DNA from: Mycobacteroides chelonae
GTDB lineage: Bacteria > Actinomycetota > Actinomycetes > Mycobacteriales > Mycobacteriaceae
Assembly (NCBI RefSeq): GCF_016767715.1
Contig: NZ_CP050145.1
Location: 1,302,001 to 1,366,000, forward strand
DNA: 64,000 nucleotides
Reading direction: 5' to 3'
Every line of letters begins with the position of its first letter. Positions within the stretch are counted from its first letter, which is position 1. Below, piece after piece: positions 53,748-63,055 of the stretch. A program made the translations under genes and the position numbers. A model generated the notes under the pieces. That model was not told the origin of the DNA. It saw only the letters and a program-made list of their open reading frames with translations, and did no database searches.

Positions 53748-54824
53748 GTGGCGCTCGAACTCGCTGGTGACCCGATAGCCCTGACGGCTGCCCTGGTAGA
53801 CATCCCCAGTGAGTCCCGGCACGAAGCTCAGATCGCTGACATCGTCGAGGTTGCCCTGCGGGAACAGACGACCGGATTCGAGGTCATACGCAACGGCAAC
53901 GCGGTGCTGGCCCGCACCGATTACGGTCACAACACCCGGGTGATGCTCGCCGGGCACCTCGACACCGTGCCGGCCGCCGACAACGTGCCGAGCCACTGGG
54001 AACGGAACGAGGACGGCGACATCTTGTTCGGGTGCGGCACCGTGGACATGAAATCCGGTGATGCGGTCTTCCTGCACCTGGCCGCCACCGTGACACCCCG
54101 TGTCGACCTGACACTGGTGTTCTACGACTGCGAGGAGATCGAGTCCTCGGCCAACGGGCTGGGCCGTATCGAACGCGAACTACCCGAGTGGCTCGACGCC
54201 GACCTTGCCATCCTCGGCGAACCCACCGCCGGTCTCATCGAGGCAGGTTGCCAGGGCACCCTGCGCGTGGTGATCCGGGCCGCCGGTACCCGCGCACATT
54301 CGGCGCGATCCTGGCTGGGGGACAACGCCATTCACAAGCTCGGCGCCGTCCTGGACCGGCTCGCCGCATATCGGGCGCGCATCGTCGACATCGACGGCTG
54401 CGAATATCGGGAGGGGCTGTCCGCGGTGCGGATCGACGGCGGAGTTGCCGGGAACGTCATCCCGGACGCGGCCGCCGTCACCGTCAATTTCCGGTTCGCC
54501 CCCGACCGCAGCCCCGAACAGGCGCTCGTCCACGTGCGGGAGGTCTTCGACGGACTCGACGTCGACATCGAACTGACCGACGCTGCGGCCGGGGCACTGC
54601 CCGGCCTGGACCGCCCGGCCGCCGCCGAATTGATCGGCGCGGCTGGGGGAGTGGTGCGCGCGAAGTACGGCTGGACCGATGTGTCCCGGTTCGCGGCGCG
54701 AGGGATCGCCGCGGTCAACTACGGGCCGGGTGACCCCAATCTGGCGCATACCCGCGGCGAACACGTTCCGGTACAGCAGATCACCGACGTGGCCGCGGTA
54801 CTGCGGCGCTACCTCAGCGCGTGA
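53748..54824 (+). CDS. dapE: Succinyl-diaminopimelate desuccinylase DapE
   Basis: A 358-residue M20-family di-zinc peptidase-like enzyme. Metal ligands are in [13 protein letters not shown] (His, Asp), [18 protein letters not shown] (Asp), and [12 protein letters not shown] (Glu-Glu), with the lid domain at about 175-290 and a late His in [10 protein letters not shown]. It removes succinate from N-succinyl-DAP to give LL-DAP. GTG start, 14 bp from dapD on the other strand. Its end overlaps the AraC gene by 11 bp. Confidence 0.93.
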   Translation: MALELAGDPIALTAALVDIPSESRHEAQIADIVEVALREQTTGFEVIRNGNAVLARTDYGHNTRVMLAGHLDTVPAADNVPSHWERNEDGDILFGCGTVDMKSGDAVFLHLAATVTPRVDLTLVFYDCEEIESSANGLGRIERELPEWLDADLAILGEPTAGLIEAGCQGTLRVVIRAAGTRAHSARSWLGDNAIHKLGAVLDRLAAYRARIVDIDGCEYREGLSAVRIDGGVAGNVIPDAAAVTVNFRFAPDRSPEQALVHVREVFDGLDVDIELTDAAAGALPGLDRPAAAELIGAAGGVVRAKYGWTDVSRFAARGIAAVNYGPGDPNLAHTRGEHVPVQQITDVAAVLRRYLSA

Positions 54825-55554
54825 CGGGTGCGGCGTAGGTTCCCGGTGTCTGACCGAGGATGCGCCGGTACACGTCGATGAACGCACTCGGTGTGGCCCA
54901 ACCACACTGATGCGCCACATAGGTGACGGGCCGCCCCTCCGCGAGCAGTCGCAACGCGTGATGAAGACGGATCTGCGTGCGCCACTGCGGGTACGTCATA
55001 CCCATGTCGGTGCGGAACAACCGGGTCAGCGTGCGCTCACTGGCACCTACCCGCCGCCCCAGTTCGGCCACGGTCCACACCTGTGTCAGGTCGTCATCCA
55101 CCAGCGCACACGCCTCGGCCAACCGCTGATCACGCGGGATGGGCAACTTCAGCGCCTGCTCCGGACTGCGCCGCAGCTGGTCGATGAGTACGACCTCCAG
55201 CCGCGTGACCTCATCCCGGGGCAGGTCACCGGGAACCGAACACGTGATGATCAGCTCCCGTAGCAGCGGGGACACCGCGATGACGGTCGGAGCTTTCAGC
55301 TCCACCAGGTACTTCTCCGGATCGAAGGCCACGGAATGAAACTCGGTGGGGCCGTAAAAGCGATGTTCGTGACCAGCGCCGGCAGGTATCCACAGCGCGC
55401 GATTCGGGGGTGCGATCCAGGTGCCGTCGTCCGTCGTCACCGCGATGACACCGGAGGCGGGATACACGATCTGATGCACCTCGTGCCAGTGGCGGTCGAT
55501 GCGTTGCCCACCGCTCAACGACATCACTCCGGTGAGGTGGCGGCTAATCAACAC
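54814..55554 (-). CDS. AraC-family transcriptional regulator
   Basis: A regulator of about 246 residues with an N-terminal cupin ([40 protein letters not shown]) and a C-terminal pair of helix-turn-helices ([40 protein letters not shown]). This is the AraC type that senses a small ligand through the cupin. The start is uncertain: GTG 55554 or ATG 55524. The divergent LLM oxidoreductase gene starting at 55648 is a likely target; the shared gap is about 90 bp. Confidence 0.85.
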   Translation of the reverse strand: MLISRHLTGVMSLSGGQRIDRHWHEVHQIVYPASGVIAVTTDDGTWIAPPNRALWIPAGAGHEHRFYGPTEFHSVAFDPEKYLVELKAPTVIAVSPLLRELIITCSVPGDLPRDEVTRLEVVLIDQLRRSPEQALKLPIPRDQRLAEACALVDDDLTQVWTVAELGRRVGASERTLTRLFRTDMGMTYPQWRTQIRLHHALRLLAEGRPVTYVAHQCGWATPSAFIDVYRRILGQTPGTYAAPVTR

Positions 55555-55647
55555 AAGACGCGATTTTATCGGAAGTCGGCTGCGTGGGAAATTATCGCGC
55601 TGATTCTGCGGGGAATAGCCACCTGAACGCGCGGGGTTGGCCGAGAC

Positions 55648-56595
55648 GTGAAACTCGGAGTGGCGATCGGCCGACCCCTCAGCGTCCAGACCGGCACCAA
55701 CCTGGTCGATGCGTTCATCGCCCACGGGCGCAAAGTCACCGATGCCGGCGTCGGGACGCTGTGGCTGGGGCAGATGTATCACTATGACGCGATCACCGTG
55801 GCCGCGGTGATCGGGCAGGCGATCCCTCCGGAAAAGCTGAGCGCTGTGGGGGTTTCGGTGATCCCCATCAATCCGCGTCACCCCATCGAGGTATCGGCGG
55901 CCGCACAGACCGCCCAGGCCGCAAGCCACGGGAGATTTCAGCTCGGGCTGGGGCTCGGCGCGCCGGTGATCGAGGGCCCGAGCTATGGCCTGCACGTGGA
56001 CAAGCCGATACGCCGCCTACGCGAATACCTCACCACTCTCCGGCAGCTGCTCGACACCGGAACCGCCGACTTTCACGGCGAGACCCTCACGGTCGCACCG
56101 AAATTCACCACCGCGCAGCCAGGCGGCGAGAACATCCCCGTGTTGGTCGCGGCCATGGCCCCACAGGCGCTGCGGGCCACCGGCGAGCTGGCCGACGGCA
56201 CGATTCCGCTGCACGCCGGACCGCGAGCGCTCAGCCGGGAGATCGTTCCCGTCATCGATGCGGCCGCCGAGCAGGCCGGGCGGCCACGCCCGCGTGTCAT
56301 CGCCGGTGTCGCCGTCGTGGTCACCTCCGATCCGGCACGGGTCCGGGCGCTTGCCATCGAAGACATGGCGTTCTACGAGAACATCCCGTCATATCGGAAA
56401 GTGCTTGACGCCGAGGGGGTTCAGCACACCGGGGAGCTGGCGATCATCGGCGACGAGGAGCATGTGGCTAGCGAGCTGCGGCGATACTTCGATGCGGGAG
56501 CCACCGAAGTGTTCGCAAGCCACACCGAGTTGGGCGGACCGGAAGACGAGGCCCGCACGCTGGCGCTACTGGGTGAGCTGTCCCGCGGGAATTGA
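55648..56595 (+). CDS. LLM-class F420-dependent oxidoreductase
   Basis: A 315-residue luciferase-like monooxygenase-fold protein: MKLGVAIGRPLSVQTGTNLV, ISHGRFQLGLG-like ASHGRFQLGLGLGAPVIEG, PIRRLREYLTTLRQLLDTG, and IPVLVAAMAPQALRATGELA, the order seen in mycobacterial F420 reductases. Hydride transfer from F420H2 to an unknown substrate is the expected chemistry. The GTG at 55648 is the start. It is divergent from an AraC regulator. Confidence 0.87.
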   Translation: MKLGVAIGRPLSVQTGTNLVDAFIAHGRKVTDAGVGTLWLGQMYHYDAITVAAVIGQAIPPEKLSAVGVSVIPINPRHPIEVSAAAQTAQAASHGRFQLGLGLGAPVIEGPSYGLHVDKPIRRLREYLTTLRQLLDTGTADFHGETLTVAPKFTTAQPGGENIPVLVAAMAPQALRATGELADGTIPLHAGPRALSREIVPVIDAAAEQAGRPRPRVIAGVAVVVTSDPARVRALAIEDMAFYENIPSYRKVLDAEGVQHTGELAIIGDEEHVASELRRYFDAGATEVFASHTELGGPEDEARTLALLGELSRGN

Positions 56596-56622
56596 TTTGC
56601 CCGCTGCCCCTAGGCTGGCGGC

Positions 56623-57378
56623 GTGCCAGAAAGTACCGAACCTCAACTGCACGGACCGGTTCAGCTGCGTCGTGATCGATGTGAGAACACCACCGCCGAC
56701 CAACGTCTGCTGGACATCCGCGACACCACCACCTGGACGCACACCGATCCGTGGCGCGTGCTGCGCATTCAGGGCGAGTTCGTGGAGGGCTTCGATGCGC
56801 TTGCGGAAACCCCCAAAGCGGTAACGGTTTTCGGCTCGGCCAGAACGAAGCAGGACTCACCCGAATATCGGCTCGGGCAGGAGCTGGGTGTGGCCCTGGT
56901 CAAGGCGGGGTATGCCGTCATCACTGGCGGCGGACCGGGCGCCATGGAGGCCGCGAACCGTGGTGCGAGCGAATCGGGCGGTTACTCGGTGGGCCTGGGT
57001 ATCGAGCTGCCGTTCGAGCAGGGCCTCAACGAATGGGTGGACCTGGGCATCAACTTCCGCTACTTCTTCGTCCGCAAGACCATGTTCGTCAAGTACGCAC
57101 AGGCCTTCGTGTGTCTGCCCGGTGGATTCGGCACCCTCGACGAACTCTTCGAGGCGCTCACCCTGGTGCAGACCCGCAAGGTCACGCGGTTCCCGATCAT
57201 CCTGCTGGGCACCGAGTACTGGTCGGGCCTGCTCGACTGGATCCGCGGGACGATGCTGCCCGCGGGCAAGATCGGTGAGCAGGACATCGCGCTGCTCTCG
57301 GTCACCGACAGCATCGACGAAGCGGTGGCGGCCATCGTGCAGGCCGAGGCGGTCAACGGGAAGGGGAGTCACCGATGA
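56623..57378 (+). CDS. LOG-family protein (TIGR00730), longer copy
   Basis: A 251-residue Rossmann protein of the LOG (lysine decarboxylase-like) family. GGGPGAMEAANRGASESGG and the catalytic-type LPGGFGTLDELFEALTLVQT are present. LOG proteins release cytokinin bases or cleave nucleoside monophosphates. An N-terminal extension of about 50 residues distinguishes it from its neighbour. It overlaps the next LOG gene by ATGA. Confidence 0.87.
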   Translation: MPESTEPQLHGPVQLRRDRCENTTADQRLLDIRDTTTWTHTDPWRVLRIQGEFVEGFDALAETPKAVTVFGSARTKQDSPEYRLGQELGVALVKAGYAVITGGGPGAMEAANRGASESGGYSVGLGIELPFEQGLNEWVDLGINFRYFFVRKTMFVKYAQAFVCLPGGFGTLDELFEALTLVQTRKVTRFPIILLGTEYWSGLLDWIRGTMLPAGKIGEQDIALLSVTDSIDEAVAAIVQAEAVNGKGSHR

Positions 57379-57917
57379 GTTTGTCGGTCTGTGTGTATTG
57401 CGCGTCGGGGCCCCGCCACCCGGAACTGCTGGATCTAGCCACTCGTCTGGGCACCGCCATCGCCGAACGCGGCTGGACGCTGGTCTCCGGGGGCGGCAAC
57501 GTCTCGGCCATGGGCGCCGTGGCGCAGGCGGCGCGCGCTGCCGGAGGACGCACCATCGGGGTCATCCCCAAGACACTCGTACATCGAGAGGTCGCCGATA
57601 CCGACGCCGATGAGCTCGTCGTCACCACCACCATGCGCGAGCGCAAGCAGATCATGGAGGACCGATCCGACGCCTTCATCACCCTGCCTGGCGGGATCGG
57701 CACGCTGGAAGAGGTTTTCGAGACCTGGACCGCCGGCTATCTGGGGCTACATGAGAAGCCGGTGGTGTTGCTGGACCCCGACGGTCACTACACCGGACTG
57801 CTGCGCTGGCTCGATGAACTCCAGGACAAGGGCTACGTGGCCGCACACGCGCGGGACAGACTACTGGTGCACACCGATATCGCCGCTGCCCTCGACGCAT
57901 GCAAGCCAACGGATTGA
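57375..57917 (+). CDS. LOG-family phosphoribohydrolase, shorter copy
   Basis: A 180-residue LOG protein (Rv1205 position): MSLSVCVYCASGPRHPELLD, WTLVSGGGNVSAMGAVAQAA, TTTMRERKQIMEDRSDAFIT and LPGGIGTLEEVFETWTAGYL. The P-G-G-x-G-T-x-x-E motif is complete. In M. tuberculosis the homologue produces cytokinins, whose breakdown releases aldehydes; the same reaction is expected. Translation is coupled to the preceding LOG gene, giving a pair that might form hetero-oligomers. Confidence 0.88.
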   Translation: MSLSVCVYCASGPRHPELLDLATRLGTAIAERGWTLVSGGGNVSAMGAVAQAARAAGGRTIGVIPKTLVHREVADTDADELVVTTTMRERKQIMEDRSDAFITLPGGIGTLEEVFETWTAGYLGLHEKPVVLLDPDGHYTGLLRWLDELQDKGYVAAHARDRLLVHTDIAAALDACKPTD

Positions 57918-57988
57918 CGGGGCTGGGTCGTTCGTCAACAATGCGGTGAGCCATTGCCTACTGGGCGGTAAGGAACAGGGAGAACTAG

Positions 57989-59779
57989 ATGTCCGCAAGC
58001 AGCGCCATTCCGTCGAATCCCCGTGATCGGGTTCACCTGACCGAGGTATTGGCGCAGCTGCCGGGCATGGCCTGGGACCTGCCGATTCTGGCGCGCGGCA
58101 TCATCAGCGGTATCAAGTCCAACCCCAAGGGCCGTTGGTCGATCGGGGCGCTCTTCGCCGAGCGCGCCGCCAAGCACGCCGACCGCGTCTTCCTGCGGTT
58201 CGAGGGCACCGACATCACCTACGCGCAGGCGAACGCCACCGCCAACCGGTACGCCGCCACGCTGGCCTCGCACGGTGTGGGTCGCGGTGACGTCGTCGGC
58301 ATCATGCTGCGCAACTCGCCGCAGACCGTCCTGCTGATGCTCGCCACCGTGAAGCTCGGTGCCATCGCCGGAATGCTCAACTACAACCAGCGCGGACACG
58401 TGCTGGCGCACAGCATCGGACTGCTCGACTCCAAACTGCTGATCAGCGAGGCCGACTTCGTCGAACCGATCAACGAATCCGGCGCCAACGTCATCTCCCT
58501 GCTCACCGGCGACGAACTGGACCGGGCCTCGGTACTCGCGCCCACCACCAATCCCGCCGCCACCGACGCGGTGATGACCAAGGACCGGGCGTTCTACATC
58601 TTCACCTCCGGAACCACCGGCCTGCCCAAAGCCAGTGTGATGACGCACTATCGGTGGCTGCGCGGCATGTCCGGAGTCGGCGACATGGCACTGCGGCTGC
58701 GTCCCAGCGATGTGCTGTACAGCTGTCTGCCGCTGTACCACAACAACGCGCTGACCCTCGCCGTATCGACCACCATCAACGCCGGCGCCACGCTGGCGAT
58801 CGGCAAGTCGTTCTCGGTGTCGCGCTTCTGGGACGAGGTCATCGCCAGCCGCGCAACCGCTTTCATCTACATCGGTGAGCTGTGCCGTTACCTGCTCAAC
58901 CAGCCGCCCAAGCCCACCGATCGCCAGCACAAGGTGCGCGTCATCATCGGTAACGGGCTGCGGCCCGAGCTGTGGGGCGAGTTCACCCACCGTTTCGGCA
59001 TCAAGCGGGTCTGCGAGTTCTACTCGGCCAGCGAGTCCAACACCGCGTTCGTCAACGCGCTCAACATCGACCGCACCGTCGGTATCTGCCCGATGCCCAT
59101 CGCCTACGTCAAATACGACATCGAGACCGGAGAACCGCTCCGCAACTCGAAGGGGCACCTGACGAAGGTCGGAGCGGGCGAGGCGGGTCTGCTGATCAGC
59201 AAGGTCACCAGCCTGGCGCCGTTCGACGGGTACACCGATCCGACGGCCTCGGAGAAGAAGCTGGTGCGTGACGCCTTCAAGAAGGGCGACACCTGGTTCA
59301 ACACAGGCGATCTGATGCGCAACCTGGGCTGGGGACACGCGGCCTTCGGTGACCGACTCGGCGATACCTTCCGGTGGAAGGGCGAGAATGTCGCGACCAC
59401 CGAGGTGGAAGGCGCACTCCACCACGCCGACGCCATCGAAGAGGCCACGGTCTTCGGCGTCGAGGTACCGGGTACCGACGGCCGCGCCGGTATGGCCGCC
59501 ATCAAGCTGCACGACGGCGCCGAGTTCGATCCAAAGGCATTGAGCGACATCGTGTATCAGTACCTTCCCGCCTACGCGCTGCCGCTTTTCGTAAGGATCG
59601 TGGACACCCTGGAGCACACCACCACCTTCAAGAGTCGCAAGGTGGAGCTGCGTGAACAGGCGTACGGGGAGGCCGTGACCGATCCGCTGTACGTGCTCGC
59701 CGGTCGCGGCGAGGGTTATGTGCCGTTCTATCCGGAATACGCAGGCGAGGTCGCGGGCGGCCAGCGTCCCAAGGCATAG
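57989..59779 (+). CDS. fadD6: Very-long-chain acyl-CoA synthetase FadD6-like
   Basis: A 596-residue adenylate-forming enzyme related to fatty acid transport protein (FATP)/very-long-chain synthetases. The P-loop is FYIFTSGTTGLPKASVMTH (about 195-213), then YSCLPLYHNNALTLAVSTTI, EFYSASESNTAFVNALNI and WKGENVATTEVEGAL. The start MSASSAIPSN follows GGGAGAA. It takes up and activates long fatty acids. The HNH gene follows after 25 bp. Confidence 0.9.
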   Translation: MSASSAIPSNPRDRVHLTEVLAQLPGMAWDLPILARGIISGIKSNPKGRWSIGALFAERAAKHADRVFLRFEGTDITYAQANATANRYAATLASHGVGRGDVVGIMLRNSPQTVLLMLATVKLGAIAGMLNYNQRGHVLAHSIGLLDSKLLISEADFVEPINESGANVISLLTGDELDRASVLAPTTNPAATDAVMTKDRAFYIFTSGTTGLPKASVMTHYRWLRGMSGVGDMALRLRPSDVLYSCLPLYHNNALTLAVSTTINAGATLAIGKSFSVSRFWDEVIASRATAFIYIGELCRYLLNQPPKPTDRQHKVRVIIGNGLRPELWGEFTHRFGIKRVCEFYSASESNTAFVNALNIDRTVGICPMPIAYVKYDIETGEPLRNSKGHLTKVGAGEAGLLISKVTSLAPFDGYTDPTASEKKLVRDAFKKGDTWFNTGDLMRNLGWGHAAFGDRLGDTFRWKGENVATTEVEGALHHADAIEEATVFGVEVPGTDGRAGMAAIKLHDGAEFDPKALSDIVYQYLPAYALPLFVRIVDTLEHTTTFKSRKVELREQAYGEAVTDPLYVLAGRGEGYVPFYPEYAGEVAGGQRPKA

Positions 59780-59804
59780 CCCTTCGGCGGGTTACTGTTC
59801 CACC

Positions 59805-60134
59805 GTGGGAGTCAGTCGACGGGTGCGTGCCTCGCGGCGCCGTCAACGCCTGGTGAAGCTTGCCGACAACGACCTCACCGACGCGCAGTGGCTGACACTC
59901 GTGGAAGCCTGGGGTGGCTGCGCCTATTGCGGCGCGACCGGAACAGCGTTGCAACGCGACTGTGTCCAGGCGATCTCCCGTGGTGGCCGGTACACGCTGT
60001 CCAACGTGGTGCCCGCCTGCCCGTCCTGCAATGCGAGTAAATGCAATGCGGAGGTGACCAGCTGGATGCGGCGCAAGCGGCTCGACGAGACCGCCTTCCT
60101 GCGTCGCTACGTGGAGATCTCAGCAGCGGGCTAG
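59805..60134 (+). CDS. Small HNH endonuclease-like protein
   Basis: A 109-residue protein with a zinc-finger HNH fold: CAYCGATGTALQRDCVQAIS, then RGGRYTLSNVVPACPSCNAS and KCNAEV. The two C-x2-C pairs are complete, and Asn in SNVVPA is the middle HNH residue. The first His (usually D-H-V) is replaced by Cys (RDCVQ), so catalysis is uncertain. A basic N-terminus (RRVRASRRRQRLVK) suits DNA binding. GTG start at 59805; it ends in CTAG shared with the convergent epimerase gene. Confidence 0.82.
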   Translation: MGVSRRVRASRRRQRLVKLADNDLTDAQWLTLVEAWGGCAYCGATGTALQRDCVQAISRGGRYTLSNVVPACPSCNASKCNAEVTSWMRRKRLDETAFLRRYVEISAAG

Positions 60135-61111
60135 CCCGCGGTGTACACACCGGTGGGTTCAGCGTGGTAGCCCTTGGCGCCGATCTCGCGGGCCAGCGGA
60201 CTGCGGAAATCCTGCTCTGCGGCAAGGCAATCGAGGATGTGGCGATAGTCGTAGCGTGGTGTCCAGCCTAGTTCGGTGCGGGCCCTGGTGTTGACGTAGA
60301 CCCGGTCGATCGTCGGGAACATCGTCCATCCGTGCGCCGCGTACAGATTGGGCTGCTCGGGGAAGTGTCGAGCCACCACGCCCGGTGCATCGGTGCGCAG
60401 CTGCGCGATATCGGCGCGGGAGAACGGCGTGGTCGCCGAGACCACGTATTTGGCCCAGCCGATGTCGGCCGCGCGTTCGGCCGCCAGCAGGTGTGCCTCG
60501 ACGACATCGGCCAGATCCACCCGGCGATAGAGGTATTCGTTGGCCTTCACATTCGCATCGGAGTAGCGGGCCCGGACCGCATCATTGTCGTCCTGCTCGG
60601 GGAAGAATCGGGAGGTGCGCAGCACGATGATCGGCAACCCGCAGCCCTGATGCACCACATGCGCGATATCTTCCGCGGCGGTCTTGGTGGCGCCATAGAT
60701 GTTCTTGGGCACCGGCGCCACCTCCTCGGTGATCCAGGCGGCCTCCTGGGTGCCTACCAGCGCGTGTCCGAATGCGCTGGTGGTGCTCGTGTAGACGAAT
60801 CCGGCCACGCCCGCGGTGACGGACTCTTCCAGGAGCGCGAGTGTGCCCTCGATGTTGGTCTCGACGAAGTCGGCCCGCGCATGCGAACCCACATGCGGTT
60901 TGTGCAGGGTTGCGGTGTGCAGCACCGACGTCACCCCGGCCATCGCCTCGGTGACAACCGCGCGGTCGGCGATCGACCCGACGATATCCGTGGCCGGTCC
61001 GGCCTCGATGTCGATGCCGACGACATCGGTCCCGCCCCGGCGCAGGGTGCGGACCAGGGCCTCCCCGAGATGGCCCGAGGATCCGGTGACCAGGAATCGC
61101 TTTCCGCCCAT
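60131..61111 (-). CDS. NAD-dependent epimerase/dehydratase
   Basis: A 326-residue extended SDR: MGGKRFLVTGSSGHLGEALV binds NAD(P), GIDIEAGPATDIVG follows strand 2, VYTSTTSAFGHALV carries the Thr/Ser, and NIYGATKTAAEDIAHVVHQG the Tyr-x3-Lys catalytic pair. The C-terminal part (GWTPRYDYRHILDCLA) is typical of sugar epimerases. The frame is open upstream to 61507, but only from ATG 61111 is there family sequence. Substrate unknown; a nucleotide sugar is likely. Confidence 0.87.
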   Translation of the reverse strand: MGGKRFLVTGSSGHLGEALVRTLRRGGTDVVGIDIEAGPATDIVGSIADRAVVTEAMAGVTSVLHTATLHKPHVGSHARADFVETNIEGTLALLEESVTAGVAGFVYTSTTSAFGHALVGTQEAAWITEEVAPVPKNIYGATKTAAEDIAHVVHQGCGLPIIVLRTSRFFPEQDDNDAVRARYSDANVKANEYLYRRVDLADVVEAHLLAAERAADIGWAKYVVSATTPFSRADIAQLRTDAPGVVARHFPEQPNLYAAHGWTMFPTIDRVYVNTRARTELGWTPRYDYRHILDCLAAEQDFRSPLAREIGAKGYHAEPTGVYTAG

Positions 61112-61149
61112 GTGCCCATACTGCTCAGGCCCGCAAGTCATTTCGCTCC

Positions 61150-61207
61150 CCGAGTGTGAAACGCGGGCGGGAAACCGGGGGAAATCTCGCCCACGTTTCC
61201 CACTCGG
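61150..61207. repeat. Imperfect 23-bp inverted repeat between divergent genes
   Basis: The arms are 61150-61172 and 61185-61207, with 20 of 23 positions complementary and a 12-bp centre. The outer arm is CCGAGTG followed by GAAACG. It stands between the epimerase start (61111) and folP2 start (61244), which read away from each other, so a terminator is not expected. A binding site for a dimeric protein, or a small palindromic element, is more likely. Confidence 0.6.
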
Positions 61208-61243
61208 TGCAGCTGCAGGGGCCCTGGCCTGCACAATGAGGGC

Positions 61244-62119
61244 GTGCATGAGACGTTTTGCGGACGGCCCGTCCGTACCGATCGTGCCCTCATCATGGCG
61301 ATCGTCAACCGCACGCCGGACTCCTTCTACGACCGGGGTGCCACCTTCACCGACGAGGCCGCCCAGCTTGCGGTGCACAAAGCGGTGGCCGACGGCGCCG
61401 ATGTGGTGGACATCGGTGGCGTCAAGGCCGGCCCGGGCGAGACCGTCGACGCCGAGGCCGAGATCGCGCGGGTGGTGCCCTTCATCGAATGGGTGCGCGG
61501 TGCCCATCCTGACCTGCTGATCAGCATCGACACCTGGCGCACCGAGGTCGCGGAGAAGGCCTGCGCGGCAGGCGCCGACCTCATCAACGACACCTGGGCC
61601 GGCACCGACCCGGAGCTACCCGCAGTGGCTGCCGCCCATGGCGCCGGACTGGTTTGCTCACATACCGGTGGCGCGGTGCCGCGCACCCGGCCCTATCGGG
61701 TGAACTACGGGACCGAGGTGGACGGTGTCGTCCAAGCCGTCATCGCCGAGGTGACTGCGGCCGCCGAACGCGCGGTGGCTCTCGGGGTATCGAAGGACTC
61801 GATTCTGATCGATCCGACGCATGACTTCGGCAAAAACACCTTCCACGGGCTCGCTTTGTTGCGCCACGTAAACGATCTCGTTAATACCGGGTGGCCGGTG
61901 CTGATGGCATTGAGCAACAAGGATTTCATCGGGGAGACTCTTGGTGTGGGACTGACGGAACGACTCGAAGGCACTCTCGCCGCTACCGCCCTGGCGGCGG
62001 CGGCCGGTGCCCGCATGTTCCGGGTGCACGAAGTCGGGCCCACACGCCGCACGCTGGAAATGGTGGGCTCCATCGTCGGAACCCGCCCACCGGCGCGAAC
62101 AGTGAGGGGGTTGGCATGA
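61244..62119 (+). CDS. folP2: Dihydropteroate synthase homologue FolP2
   Basis: A 291-residue TIM-barrel protein of the DHPS family: LIMAIVNRTPDSFYDRGATF, DGADVVDIGGVKAGPGE, ISIDTWRTEVAEKACAAGAD, LINDTW and SILIDPTHDFGKNTFHGLAL. It is the FolP2 paralogue rather than FolP1, by its place before gpgS as in M. tuberculosis and by deviations in the pterin loop. DHPS activity of FolP2 is reported as weak or absent, so the true role is open. It overlaps gpgS by ATGA. Confidence 0.92.
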   Translation: MHETFCGRPVRTDRALIMAIVNRTPDSFYDRGATFTDEAAQLAVHKAVADGADVVDIGGVKAGPGETVDAEAEIARVVPFIEWVRGAHPDLLISIDTWRTEVAEKACAAGADLINDTWAGTDPELPAVAAAHGAGLVCSHTGGAVPRTRPYRVNYGTEVDGVVQAVIAEVTAAAERAVALGVSKDSILIDPTHDFGKNTFHGLALLRHVNDLVNTGWPVLMALSNKDFIGETLGVGLTERLEGTLAATALAAAAGARMFRVHEVGPTRRTLEMVGSIVGTRPPARTVRGLA

Positions 62120-63051
62120 CCCATCAACTAGACGGAGTAGTTGGTATCGATCCGAGCTGGCTGGAAACGCACAGTTGGAACCGGCCCGATTGGACAGTCG
62201 AGCAGCTCATCGCCGCGAAGAAGGGCCGCACCGTTTCGGTGGTCTTGCCCGCGCTCAATGAGCAGGAGACGGTCGCCGCGGTCGTCGACACCATCAGCCC
62301 GCTGCTGGGCGGTCTGGTGGACGAGTTGATCGTGCTCGACTCGGGCTCCACTGATGACACCGCGATCAGGGCCGTGGCCGCGGGTGCGCGCGTGGTCAGC
62401 CGTGAACAGGCGCTGCCTGAGGTGCCGCCCAACCCGGGCAAGGGTGAAGTGCTGTGGCGGTCGGTGGCCGCGACCACCGGCGACGTGATCGCCTTCGTCG
62501 ACTCCGATCTGATCGACCCCGATCCGATGTTCGTGCCGCACCTGCTCGGCCCGCTGTTGTTGGGTCAGGGTGTGCATCTGGTCAAGGGCTTCTATCGGCG
62601 TCCGCTCAAGGTCAGCGGGTCCGAGGATGCCAACGGTGGTGGGCGGGTGACCGAACTGGTGGCCCGACCCATGCTTGCCGCTCTCCGGCCCGAACTGAGC
62701 TGTGTGGTGCAGCCGCTGGGCGGTGAGTACGCCGGCACCCGGGAGCTGCTGTCCTCGGTGCCCTTCGCACCCGGATACGGCGTCGAGATCGGCCTACTGA
62801 TCGACACGTACGACCGACTCGGACTCAATGCCATCGCCCAGGTGAACCTGGGTGTGCGCAGCCATCGCAACCGGCCGCTGGTCGAACTCGGTGTGATGAG
62901 CCGTCAGGTGATGGCCAGCATGCTGTCGCGGTGCGGGATTCCCGACTCAGGGGTGGGCATCACCCAGTTCTTCGCCGACGGTGACGGGTTCACCCCGCGC
63001 AGCTCCACGGTGTCGCTGGAGGACCGCCCGCCGATGAACACCCTGCGCTGA
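62116..63051 (+). CDS. gpgS: Glucosyl-3-phosphoglycerate synthase GpgS
   Basis: A 311-residue GT81 glycosyltransferase: TVSVVLPALNEQETVAAVVD binds the nucleotide sugar, ELIVLDSGSTDDTAIRAVAA follows, and IAFVDSDLIDPDPMFVPHLL has the metal-binding D-x-D. It transfers glucose to 3-phosphoglycerate, starting glucosylglycerate and 6-O-methylglucose lipopolysaccharide synthesis. ATG 62116 is coupled to the folP2 stop. The length fits the M. tuberculosis enzyme (about 320). Confidence 0.93.
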   Translation: MTHQLDGVVGIDPSWLETHSWNRPDWTVEQLIAAKKGRTVSVVLPALNEQETVAAVVDTISPLLGGLVDELIVLDSGSTDDTAIRAVAAGARVVSREQALPEVPPNPGKGEVLWRSVAATTGDVIAFVDSDLIDPDPMFVPHLLGPLLLGQGVHLVKGFYRRPLKVSGSEDANGGGRVTELVARPMLAALRPELSCVVQPLGGEYAGTRELLSSVPFAPGYGVEIGLLIDTYDRLGLNAIAQVNLGVRSHRNRPLVELGVMSRQVMASMLSRCGIPDSGVGITQFFADGDGFTPRSSTVSLEDRPPMNTLR

Positions 63052-63055
63052 GCCT

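Noticed and set aside
57935..59617. A 560-codon open frame antisense to fadD6
   Set aside because: Composition is the typical antisense pattern of a GC-rich gene; fadD6 on the plus strand has all the family motifs.
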